Below, in pieces: positions 55,520-64,000 of a stretch of DNA of 64,000 nt. The stretch comes from Phialophora verrucosa. Its lineage: Eukaryota; Ascomycota; Eurotiomycetes; Chaetothyriales; Herpotrichiellaceae. Location: assembly GCA_002099365.1 (NCBI GenBank), contig MSED01000003.1, positions 1,550,001 to 1,614,000 on the forward strand, in the 5' to 3' direction. The position numbers and the translations under genes were made by a program. The notes under the pieces were generated by a model. That model had not been told where the DNA came from. It saw only the letters and a list, made by a program, of their open reading frames with translations, and did not search any database. Numbering within the stretch: position 1 is the stretch's first letter; the number at the start of each line of letters is the position of its first letter.

Positions 55520-56709
55520 GGTGGGACGCCTTTGAGGATGTGCGCTGCTCGAATGCCGCAAAGAATGTTCTATCCCAGCGCGAAAATCAACCCCTTATGA
55601 ACACTGCTTGCTCCAACATCTCGCCGTCTTGCCATCGTCTCCGAACGCCTAATAACTATATATCTAATCGAACGCCAATAGCTTCATAGTGGTCTTGTCT
55701 CGATGTACTCGTACCTGGATGTCAGCTTCACCTCGCGATTGACCAATTGCTGGAGATGCGTTTACTGCTGTGGCGTCCGGTGACATAATCAACCCACCAA
55801 GCAACGGCTTCAACGAGGCCTCGAGGGGCCTGAATGCTCACCATGGCACTGTGGCACGCCTGAGAAATTCCTCGATTAGGCTGAGGGTTGGCTCAGGTGG
55901 GTAAATGCTCCCCAGCGCTTCGCTTGCTCGCTAGTATACGAGGTCCTTGTCGTAGGAAACCCATGGAGGCACCACGGGAGCGTCATATTCTCGCAGCTAC
56001 TCCCGTGTTCAGATTGGCCTGGATTCGAATTGAATTGGTTGGGTCGACGCGCGATGGAAAGGAACGATTTAGGCGCCCAGGAGCGGAGAATCAATACGCG
56101 AAACCGAGACGCGGGGCGTGCGAATGCGTATCTTGACCGTACGAGTACAGGGTTGCGCCCGGATTCAAGCCGAGAGTATGAGTACGAGAACGGATACGTA
56201 GTACTTCTATGAAGGTTGTCTCATATCATCCGACCGAAAGAACCGAAGAGTACCCTCGATTGAAGCCGTCCATACAAAGCCTTCCAAGGTCCAAAATCGG
56301 TCAACGGAGCACCCCCCGAGCAAGTAGTAAGTATGCGTGGCATGCTTCTTTGGTCAGTCCAATGTCACCAAGTGACGCAATGACCCGCTTCGAAGAATCC
56401 ATCAATGCTGTGATACAATTCATATATCTAACCCCTGAATAAATCGAGGCAGGCAGATAGACGGGGAAGTACTCGGCTTTGACTCCATCTGATCAACGGC
56501 TTGTCAGCCGCGCGGCCTCGCCTTTGGTCTCGAAGAGCAAGGAGGGCGTGAGAACAGGTAATGAACGGGCTGGCTGTGCGCTACGTCAATCGCATTCACT
56601 GCCTGGAACAATTGTGCGAGGAGGTCCTTGAACAGCTCGACAGGAGGATCGTTCATTGATGACCAGGTCCGCATCAATCGTCTATAGCACTATGCGCCAC
56701 CAGTTTCAT
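55520..56709. other. Intergenic region
   Basis: 1.19 kb. The left end is the P450 promoter, the right end the NmrA-like 3' flank. No convincing gene, RNA or repeat is seen. Confidence 0.4.
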
Positions 56710-57690
56710 TCATAGATTCTCACCTCCAGACTGATCGAAGCCATACGCCTTCCTCCACCGCTCGGATGTAAATGCCTCGCGAAGTGCTTCTTCCAAACCC
56801 CTGGGACGGATATCCGGAAACCGATCATTATCCCACGGTTCCGGCAAAAGCGTGCCCTCCCTTCCTTGGATCAACTTATGACTCGCCGACAGCTCGGCAT
56901 CAACGTCGCCAGCCTTCTGTGCTTGTTTCTCCTCTTCCAAGGCGTTCTCGACGGGCAGGTACGTCGCGTCGTACTTCCTGCCCGTCACACGTTCGAGGAT
57001 CTCGAAGATCTCACCGTACGTCGGATTGCTGCCGGAGATGCGGTAGGTTCGTTGGCTGCCTTTGGCGGTGTCGGAGAGTGGCTCCTTCAACGTCTCCACC
57101 AAGTACTTTGCGCTATCAACGGCACTGACGAGGCTTTGCCGACCTGCTTCTGTACCGTAGATCTTGGCCGTTGCATTTTTGTTGTCGAAACCAAAGTGTG
57201 AGATGACAGACCACTCTGTCAGGCGACCGAGGAGATATAATGTCCAGCCTAGATCGGGGACGTCCCGGGCTCTGGCCTCGAGATGCTCTCGAGTCTCCAC
57301 CTTGTACTTGTAGTAGCGCTGTGTCCAGTTCTGCCCGACCGTGACATCGGCGCCGTACTCGCTCGGGTAGAAGTGGCGGACTCCCGCCTGGATGGCGGCG
57401 TCGATAATGGTCGGTTGCAAGTACAAGCCGTGGTTGCCGAGGAAAATCAAAACACAGTCGAAGCCCTTGTATGGTTTTGGGGAAGCATAGTCGGCTGCCT
57501 CGACAATCTCGAATCCCTGCGCTTGGAGGTCTCGGATGCGAGCCTTCTTCGAATCATCTGCCGGCCTTGAGGTATTGTTGAAGAAGGCTATGCGGGTGAA
57601 GTGGCTCGGATCTTTGGCAAGCTCTTGTGCGACGTAGTCACCAAAGCTGCCGACGCGCGTGGCACCGATCAGGAGGAGGGAGTTGAACAT
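56710..57690 (-). CDS. NmrA-like / isoflavone reductase-type NAD(P)-binding protein
   Basis: Intronless, 326 residues, atypical SDR fold. The N-terminal Rossmann motif GATRVGSFG (residues 9-17) follows a hydrophobic strand. The central PSEYGADVTVGQNWTQRYYKYKVETREHLE carries the conserved YYKYK segment that replaces YxxxK in this family. The C-terminal part (YRISGSNPTYGEIFEILERVTGRKY) is the usual substrate-side domain. Members range from redox sensors of the NmrA type to secondary-metabolism reductases. Its position between a P450 and an aldo-keto reductase favours a metabolic role, which is inference. Confidence 0.88.
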   Translation of the reverse strand: MFNSLLLIGATRVGSFGDYVAQELAKDPSHFTRIAFFNNTSRPADDSKKARIRDLQAQGFEIVEAADYASPKPYKGFDCVLIFLGNHGLYLQPTIIDAAIQAGVRHFYPSEYGADVTVGQNWTQRYYKYKVETREHLEARARDVPDLGWTLYLLGRLTEWSVISHFGFDNKNATAKIYGTEAGRQSLVSAVDSAKYLVETLKEPLSDTAKGSQRTYRISGSNPTYGEIFEILERVTGRKYDATYLPVENALEEEKQAQKAGDVDAELSASHKLIQGREGTLLPEPWDNDRFPDIRPRGLEEALREAFTSERWRKAYGFDQSGGENL

Positions 57691-58666
57691 GATAAGGCCA
57701 GGACTGCAGCAGAATCTCCGGTACTGCAGTGTTGAGTCTGCTCGGTATGGTGGTCAACAACCGGCTCGGTCTATGCAGGACCGTAAGGGTCTATATCTGC
57801 CTGGTGGTTTGATCACATTCGCGCAACTGCCTGACACGATGACCAAGCAGGGTAAGACTCGGATTATCTTCAAAACAGGCAAACCTCGGAAGCTTCGCTC
57901 GTCTGTTGATGAGTGGCCTGCATCGGATCCGCAGAAGCAGTATGATATATTAACGCTCTTCATGCAAGGGAGGCGGAGGGGGCGAAGAACTAATTGATAT
58001 TGGTAGAGCCAAAACAAGCCCCAGGATTTGACGACCGATTGCACCACGATCAACATGAATACAAAGACACTCTCCAAGTGTAATCTTATATCAAATGCCG
58101 AGCGGCACCCACGCCTCGAGATGTGGTGCTTTCATGGTTGGACGGGAGACTTTCGGGGGGTAGTTCGCAAGGCAGAGACGCACATTGATTGATGGAACAT
58201 CTCCGTGTCTTTTCGTAGAGATGAAAACGGTATATCCTTTCGATCCGGGGACCGCGGACCTTCCTGACTAAAGCATGGACAAGTTGCATGGTTGAATAGT
58301 AATAGGCGCTGACATTATATGGTGAACCCTGTGCCGAATATCGCCCTTCCAATCGAGTCAACCATGAGCAACCGCATAACCGATAGGAAGCACCAGAGAC
58401 GTTAGCGACGGCTGCGTTTCCGCGAATACATTGCAAGTCAGCTGAGGTCCAATAAGATTGTTTCTGGTTCGCGGGAGGACGTCCTGGATGAAGAGTAATC
58501 AGGAAATAGTTGCGGGCCACACCTTTGTAGCGAGGTAGAAGCGCTTCCCGTCTTTCACTCGGCGCTGATAATCACTCTATACGGCCACTGGTTTGAAAGG
58601 CATATCAACAGCGGTACCGCTCTCGAAATGGGAGAAACACAGGGCTCACGGGTCCGAGACTGAAGA
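57691..58666. other. Intergenic region between divergent genes
   Basis: 976 bp holding the promoters of the NmrA-like gene and the aldo-keto reductase. Short open frames have no recognisable content. Confidence 0.4.
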
Positions 58667-59677
58667 ATGACGGGCCGTAAGAAGAAGGAACTGGACGGGC
58701 CTCTCCTGGTAAGCAGTTCCCAAAGTCGTGATTCGAGGCTGAAAATCTGCCAGCTGGCATTCGGGACAGGGTCAACGTGGCGAAAGGAGAAACCGGGGAC
58801 GCTCAACAATGATCTGGTTGAGATTGTAAAGGAAGCTCTCCAGGCGGGATATCGCCACCTCGACACTGCCGAACGTGAGTGCTGCCTGCGTATGTATCCG
58901 GTGGTCCAGGCCTGACGACTGGCAGTGTACAACACGGAGAAAGAAGTAGGAGAAGCAATCAAGCAATCCGGAATCCCTGCATCACAGCTGTACATCACTG
59001 CGAAAGGTAGGTGAGAAGCCAGATTGCTTGGGTTAAGGTAATTGATCGAAATTCAAGCTTTCACCACGTCGAACATACAAGCTGCGTTCGACCGAACCCT
59101 GCAAAACCTCGGGGTCGATTATGTCGACTTGTACCTGTTGCATCACCCCTACTTTGCAAAGTCTGAGGAACAGCTGCAAATAGCATGGACCGAGCTCGAG
59201 GGGATCTCTGACTCCGGGAAAGTTGGCGCCATAGGTGTCTCAAATTTCACCAAACAGCACATCGAGACGATATTGAAGACCGCAAGGATAAAGCCGGCTT
59301 CCAACCAAATCGAACTGAATCCTTACCTTCAACGCTTAGATCTCCAACAATTTCAGCACGAACATGGAGTTTTGACTTTTGCCTTCTCACCACTGTCACC
59401 AATCGTGAGAGCCCAACCGGGGCCTCTGGACGACGTGTTGAAGACGATAGCACAGAAGCATGGCATAAGTACCGCTGTTGTGCTAATTCGATGGGCTTTG
59501 CAGCAAGGAATCGCCGTGGTAACGACGTCGACACAAAAAGAGCGCATGAGAGACCATCTGCTCGCACTGAACATCTCATTATCAGAGGACGAGCTAGCTT
59601 TGATCAGCGAGGTTGGATCTGCGAAACACTTCAGGGGCCGATGGAATGATATATTTGCTGCAGACGATAGAAGCTGA
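58667..59677 (+). CDS. Aldo-keto reductase
   Basis: NADPH-dependent carbonyl reductase of the AKR TIM-barrel family. Exons 58667..58874, 58926..59006, 59058..59677 (two 51-nt introns) give 302 residues. The catalytic tetrad is visible: Asp66 (HLDTAELYNTE), Tyr71, Lys96 (YITAKA) and His125 (LYLLHHP). GVSNF and the SNQIELNPYLQ segment follow, and the cofactor loop is TTSTQKERMRDHL. The first 30 residues are unusual: GTAAGC...GCCAG within exon 1 could be a 45-nt in-frame intron, giving a shorter N-terminus (LLLAFGTGSTW). It converges with the broken amidohydrolase 57 bp away. Confidence 0.9.
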
Positions 59678-59733
59678 TCAAGGAGTGGATCGTCTGAAGC
59701 ATCAACCCCTTCATCTGTGGTTGGCCTGATGGC

Positions 59734-60637
59734 TCATGGAATCTCATCAGCCAGTTGACCACTTCGCTCGGCTCGCTTTACTGCCGCTGGGAAGAGGTTC
59801 CGGGTGTTATTCGCAATAGTTCCTGTCGATAAACCTTGCTTCTTTCAAAGGCCTCAACATCTCTCTTAACCCATTCATAGTCTGAGAAGTTAAGCGAGAC
59901 ACATCGCAGTCTGATCCGTAGACACAATGACTGATCCCTACCATGCTGGCAGCAGGGGCCAACTCTGTCTTCGCAGTCGCAGCTGTGTCGACGAGAATGC
60001 TGGACAGCAGCGCTCCTCCGCAATGGCCAAAGACGAAGCTGATATTTAGAAACCGTCGGAAGACGGCCTTGTAGAGCATGTCGGTGGCGATCGTTTGCTG
60101 TGTCGAATGCCACTTTGATGACTGGACTGGGTCTCCCATGCGTCCCAGGTGCATATGCATTTGGATGGACATGTACGACCGCCCGTTCGGGGTCAAGGAG
60201 TTCCCAGACCTCGTCAAGTCTCGGATCGCTGAGAGGCACCCCATTGTATACTGTGCATGTGGAGTAGCCATCAGGTCGGAGATCCCATTCAGAGCCCTTC
60301 TTGATCTCTGCAAAGCAGGCATCAGCATCATCAGTAGGTAGAGAGAGCAGCTGCCCGAAACGATCTGGGTATTTCTTTACAATTCCGTGACCCAGGTCGT
60401 TTGCTACGCGGAGCTTCTCGTGTTGGGTCGGGATGTAACTGAGCAGGGACATTTGTACTCCAGTGTCATCGTTATATTCCATGACTTTCTCGGCTCTCCA
60501 ATGTAGTGATGCTGCCGTGACCATGAAATTCTCATTCTGCATGTCTTGGGCCAGTTCTTCAGCCTGTTCATCCGCATAGGTGGGAAGAAGTGTGTGTGAA
60601 CGTCGAGCCAGCCAGTCGGTGCCCTGTTGCTGCCAAG
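59734..60637 (-). pseudogene. Amidohydrolase (ACMSD/decarboxylase-type) pseudogene
   Basis: The metal-dependent amidohydrolase fold is recognisable only by changing frame at least three times. Frame 1: TGWLDVHTHFFPP (metal-binding HxH, about 60604-60579). Frame 2: YADEQAEEL through PDRFGQLLSLP, VHVHPNAYAPG and VIKVAFDTA (to about 60096). Frame 3: TIATDMLYKAVFRRF, FVFGHCGG, DTAATAKTELAPA, HCVYGSDC. A further frame gives NTRNLFPAAVKRAE (to the stop at 59734). The spacing between GHCGGALL and DTAATAK appears shorter than in intact relatives, suggesting an internal deletion. No intron signals explain the changes. The breaks are indels, not RIP-type substitutions. An intact enzyme would be a zinc-dependent decarboxylase or hydrolase of aromatic acids. 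Confidence 0.75.
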
Positions 60638-61398
60638 CTACGTTGAGAATGCCTGACCCAGAAATGGGAGTGGAGGAATGGTAAACTATAAAGAACTGGT
60701 CACCCTCAGCGACATTTGTGATGAAGCGTGAGATTCCGACTTCGCTTAAGTCCAACCCACTTGCGCCATACAAGCCTGAAGCAGACAGTATTATCCGGAG
60801 GTGGACGCCAAAGCGTGTTCCGCAAGGGTGCTGAGGCAAGGGAAGCATCGCAACTTCAGTCCGATTGTAGAAGCCGAAAGATCGTCCCACTGTGGCTAAG
60901 GAGCAATGGGGCGCATCGGAACGAAACAGGTGCATCTTCAATTCAAGCCCGGTGGCGGTCATGCAGACACAAACACAAACGCCTGGTGTGCTTCTGCCCA
61001 ATTGGATGAATGTGACAATTCCAGGGCGTTGAACTCGGAGTACTATGAGACTCTCCGGACAAGAGGAGTTCTAGGCCGAATATTCCCAAAAGGGCGGTAA
61101 GGGCGATAATCGAAGTACCGAACGGTCAGGGAGTGGGCCTAATTGAGACTGAAGCCTTCTCGATATCCATAGGCATAGTCGTGGACCGCCGGACAGCATC
61201 ATAGAGGTGACTTCGAGGAGGCGCACTTGACACAGTCCTCGCATGACAAATCCAGCGCTGTTTTCGATACAGCCTTGGAGGGATGGGCTCTCTGTCGCTC
61301 AGCCATTGGCGACTCTCGCGAGCATAAAGGGCCGTCATTCATATCGAAAGGGCGATCCAGCGAAAATGGTGTGGCAGAGCAAGGGCTTTTGCTTTTCT
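60638..61398. other. Upstream of the amidohydrolase relic; 3' flank of SLX9
   Basis: 760 bp. The minus-strand frame continues open to 61001, but its text is not convincing protein. An acceptor-like TAG precedes the HxH exon at 60638, so an unseen first exon may lie here. Confidence 0.35.
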
Positions 61399-62063
61399 TC
61401 AAGGCCTCAGTCCTTTCAACTCCGGTTTCGTTTCAAGGGTCTGAGAGATGAACCCTCTCAGAGCAGCCCACCTCTCACTCGTCGACGGAACAGCAACTGT
61501 CCTCGAAGAAGCATTGCCGCTATTCTTCGTGTCTAGCTTCCCGACAGGTGCAGGAGTGGATGTAGTCGTAGCCAGCTGCGCCATGTTCTTGGCGAACCTG
61601 TCTCTTTCACCTTTGTCGAGATTCTCTCGTCGCTTCATTGCCCCAGGTCGGGATTTGAGGCTCTTGCGCTTGATGATGTTGACTTGATCTTGCGGTATTT
61701 CCCCCGCGATAGCACCCTTGGTGCGACTCACGTCATCGCCAGTCTCTTCGCTGTGTGGCAGGGCGTCTGCCAACGCATCAAGCGTCGTAACCAGTTTCTT
61801 GTTGGGCCTTCTTCGCTTGGGTTTTCTTTCACTGGATTTTGTGACCTTGTTAATGAGTTGAGCATGTTTGATTCTGCGCTTGTCCTTCTTCGAGGATGGG
61901 AAGAGGGAGCCCGACGCAGCTGCAGCGTTCTGCGAGCCGTGGGTTGAGGACTTCTTGAGAATTGATTTTGTGGGTTGCGCACCGCGCGATGCTGGCTGGC
62001 GTAGAGGTGCCTGGAAGAGTCAGCCAGTTCTCATGAAAACAGGATCCACAGCCGACAAACCAT
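61399..62063 (-). CDS. SLX9: SLX9 ribosome biogenesis protein
   Basis: Small basic nucleolar protein needed for 40S precursor maturation (ITS1 processing) and export. The main exon 61399..62010 encodes 203 residues plus stop; ATG at 62061-62063 is joined to it across a 50-nt intron (GTTTGT...CTTCCAG), giving M-APLRQPA and 204 residues in total, with a first coding exon of only three bases. Conserved features: KKDKRRIKHAQLINKV, the KRRRPNKKLVTTLDALADALP segment, then KRKSLKSRPGAMKRRE and the C-terminal MAQL...RWAALRGFISQTLE block. The identification rests on this spread of motifs; the minimal start exon is a prediction. Confidence 0.85.
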
Positions 62064-63102
62064 TATGATCGCAGATGATCAGAATAACTATAGAATTCCG
62101 TGGTAAGAATGGCAACCTCGATCTTCTGCCACACCAAAATCCGTCGATGGGATACTGGCGAACAACCTTATCGATAAGGGGCGCCACAGAAGCAGCCACG
62201 GTGCCACGGCAAGCCACAGCAGGTATCCAGTCACGTGATTGTGCCTGGCGCTGCTTTACGTTATGCTTCGGCCATTGCATTCTTCGAGGCTTTAATTCCT
62301 GCTTCACCGCAAGACACACACTATTTATGTATTCCTTGTTCCCCTCGGTCTGCATCGCCTTTCGTCTTTGCGCAACCGTTCCTGTTCAACTTGTAGACAG
62401 AGGGGAACCTTCGCTAACGTATTCATCTCGCCAACCCACGAAGGTGTTGTAAAGCAAGACGAATCACCTCCTTTATTCGAGCACAACGGTGGCATCGATC
62501 CTCCTTCCCTCTGCATGCCTACATCCCACGCCAAGGCAAATCCCAGAACTACAGGGCTTATCACCATTCACAATGCGATTAGCGGATGAGAGACGGAGCA
62601 ACGATCACCTCACCCCATTGAGAAGGTACATTTTGATTGGGGAGAAAAAGAAATCCGTTCCCCCGACTCGGGCGGCTCACCAAAAGCGGCGAAACTCGCG
62701 ATTCGACACGAGTCAGTTCAGCTCTCTCGGCGCGAAAATGCTTCCTTGGGAAAGACGGATGCCCGTACGTGATTACCTCGGGTGCCTGAAGTGCTACTCG
62801 TCCGAGTACTCTGAGCTTCTTTCGGATCTGCCGTGGCTCTGTTCGTCCAGCCAGCCACCATGTAGCCCCTCGTCCGGAGTCTCGTCCAGCCCCGCACATC
62901 ATGGTGCAGGATGAGGGGGATATAAAGGTGAGCCTCCACGCGGCGCCCAACACTGGACGAGAGTGAGTTATTTCCTTCTTCGAAAGAGACATTGACATCA
63001 GTATCCCAAACCCCTCCGTCTCTCTCAGCGTAACTCGTACAAAAGAACGCGTCCTACTAACGGCACACTCTCCACGTTTTCGGCTATTACCACCCCACCA
63101 AA
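62064..63102. promoter_or_regulatory. Divergent promoter, SLX9 / EthD-domain gene
   Basis: 1.04 kb. On the EthD side there is a TATAAAGG box at 62921-62928, about 180 bp before the ATG. Stress-response-type pentamers occur at 62866-62870 (CCCCT) and 62914-62918 (AGGGG). The latter lies directly before the TATA box. Confidence 0.5.
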
Positions 63103-63426
63103 ATGCCTTTCCACGCGACGGTCCTGTACCCCAACGAAGACGATGCCACCTTCGACATGGACTACTACCTCAAGACACACATGCCCTTGGTAATGGAAAG
63201 GTTCGGGAAACACGGCCTCAAGAGATGGGAAGTGCTTCAGTACAAGCCAGGCGCGGACGGCGCGAAGCCCAAGTATAGTGTTGGCGCCACTTTGATCTTC
63301 GACACCCCCGATCAACTGGGCGCGGCCTTGAGCTCGGAGGACGCAAAACCTGTCTTCGATGATGTCCCGAACTTCAGCAACAAGGGCCCAGTTTTCCTCG
63401 GCGGAGCGCTTGTCGGGACGTCTTGA
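63103..63426 (+). CDS. EthD-domain protein
   Basis: Intronless, 107 residues, a dimeric alpha/beta-barrel (ferredoxin-like) protein of the EthD family. Typical pattern: FHATVLYPNEDDATFDMDYYLKTHMPL (strand then helix with the conserved YYLKTHMPL), KRWEVLQYKPG, and ending FLGGALVGTS. Relatives take part in degradation of ethers or act as small cyclases, but many are of unknown function. A strong TATA box upstream suggests regulated, high expression. Confidence 0.9.
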   Translation: MPFHATVLYPNEDDATFDMDYYLKTHMPLVMERFGKHGLKRWEVLQYKPGADGAKPKYSVGATLIFDTPDQLGAALSSEDAKPVFDDVPNFSNKGPVFLGGALVGTS

Positions 63427-64000
63427 ATTCACTATGCCCACCGTGAAAGTTACAGACGAGGGGAGGAGGGGCTGAGATCCTGTGCCACAAGCGACAGATC
63501 CGTTCAGAGAACTAGTTCATAAAAACCATCCGATTCTGGACTGGCAATAAACATGTGTCGACCAATTTCATGACCATTTTCCCTCAAGCGACATGTAATC
63601 CCTTCTTTTGTAGGCATCCTCGTGAGCGAGGCAAATCAGGGGCTGCAGAAGAGCTCATATCGAACCGTCCGACTATTATGACTTCCAAACGCTCCGATCC
63701 TTTGGCGAGCGCTGTGTTGTCGGCCGCACGCACCGCGCTCGCTGATTAGGAACATCATACCGACAACCCAGCAGCAGATCGGGAAGCCCATCCCTAGCGT
63801 GCTTGTCGATCATTGGCAACTGACGTCCACACGGCGGACTACTAGCCGGAGAAGAGCGATGGTGCATAACCGGTGAGGTTCGAGTATACAGTAGATCCAA
63901 CTTGCCACTTTCAAAAGGTAGACAGTTTGTCGCGTGTGCTGAACATCGCAATCATCCAGGCCAGGCGAAATCTAAGCAGCAATACCCAGACCAGTATTTC
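63427..64000. other. 3' flank to the end of the window
   Basis: 574 bp with no supported gene. Short minus-strand open frames near 63676-63951 carry nothing recognisable. Confidence 0.35.

Noticed and set aside
53649..60637. A full secondary-metabolite biosynthetic cluster
   Set aside because: A P450, two reductases and a broken amidohydrolase are present, but no backbone synthase, transporter or cluster regulator is adjacent.
1..64000. CRISPR arrays, bacterial operons or prophage
   Set aside because: No regularly spaced repeats; the gene structure is clearly fungal with introns.

Overview
This window is eukaryotic nuclear DNA from a filamentous ascomycete (Pezizomycotina). The reasons are many short GT-AG introns of about 48-120 nt, a fungal-type U6 snRNA, a Zn2Cys6 transcription factor, a fused BIO3/BIO1 biotin gene, and a retrotransposon carrying the C-to-T signature of repeat-induced point mutation (RIP). 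I cannot place it to genus. No tRNA, rRNA or CRISPR array was found. Exon boundaries were read by eye from splice signals, phase and family conservation.

Layout. 1-10.1 kb: the 3' part of ECM29 (proteasome adaptor), a Zn2Cys6 regulator, and a single-pass membrane protein of unknown function. 10.467-16.156 kb: a complete Ty1/copia LTR retrotransposon with 258-bp LTRs, a 5-bp target duplication (ATAAC), an initiator-tRNA half-molecule primer site and a polypurine tract. Its interior is so heavily RIP-mutated that CA and TG are almost absent. 17.4-22.2 kb: a short-chain dehydrogenase, the U6 snRNA gene, a broken ankyrin-repeat gene and an uncharacterised fungal gene. 22.6-33.1 kb is a dense housekeeping block: ARPC1/ARC40 (actin nucleation), MSH4 (meiotic crossover), RSA4/NLE1 (60S assembly), CYT1 (respiratory complex III) and a CSC1/OSCA-type channel. 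MSH4-RSA4 and CYT1-CSC1 are head-to-head pairs. 33.6-46 kb: an F-box protein with two F-box-like segments, a head-to-head biotin pair (fused DTBS/DAPA aminotransferase and KAPA synthase with a C-terminal AKI), an intronless bacterial-looking phosphohexomutase and a secretory SET protein. 46.7-64 kb: a large ZZ/EF-hand protein, an ammonium transporter preceded by GATA sites and by a decayed transporter fragment, then an accessory stretch (cytochrome P450, NmrA-like reductase, aldo-keto reductase, broken amidohydrolase), then SLX9 (ribosome biogenesis) and a small EthD-domain protein.

How the parts connect. The biotin pair supplies three consecutive steps of biotin synthesis (KAPA to DAPA to dethiobiotin), with the first enzyme probably peroxisomal. 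ECM29, RSA4, SLX9, CYT1, ARPC1 and U6 are core cell machinery. MSH4 together with the RIP-scarred element points to a sexual cycle in this lineage, because RIP acts in the premeiotic stage, although MSH4 here has an intron without an AG acceptor. The 53.6-60.6 kb stretch resembles an eroding catabolic or secondary-metabolite group.

The most notable observations are the RIP-saturated but structurally complete copia element with spared patches and LTR gradients, the transporter relic, the possible bacterial acquisition, and several genes broken by small indels. I did not find a convincing wholly new system.
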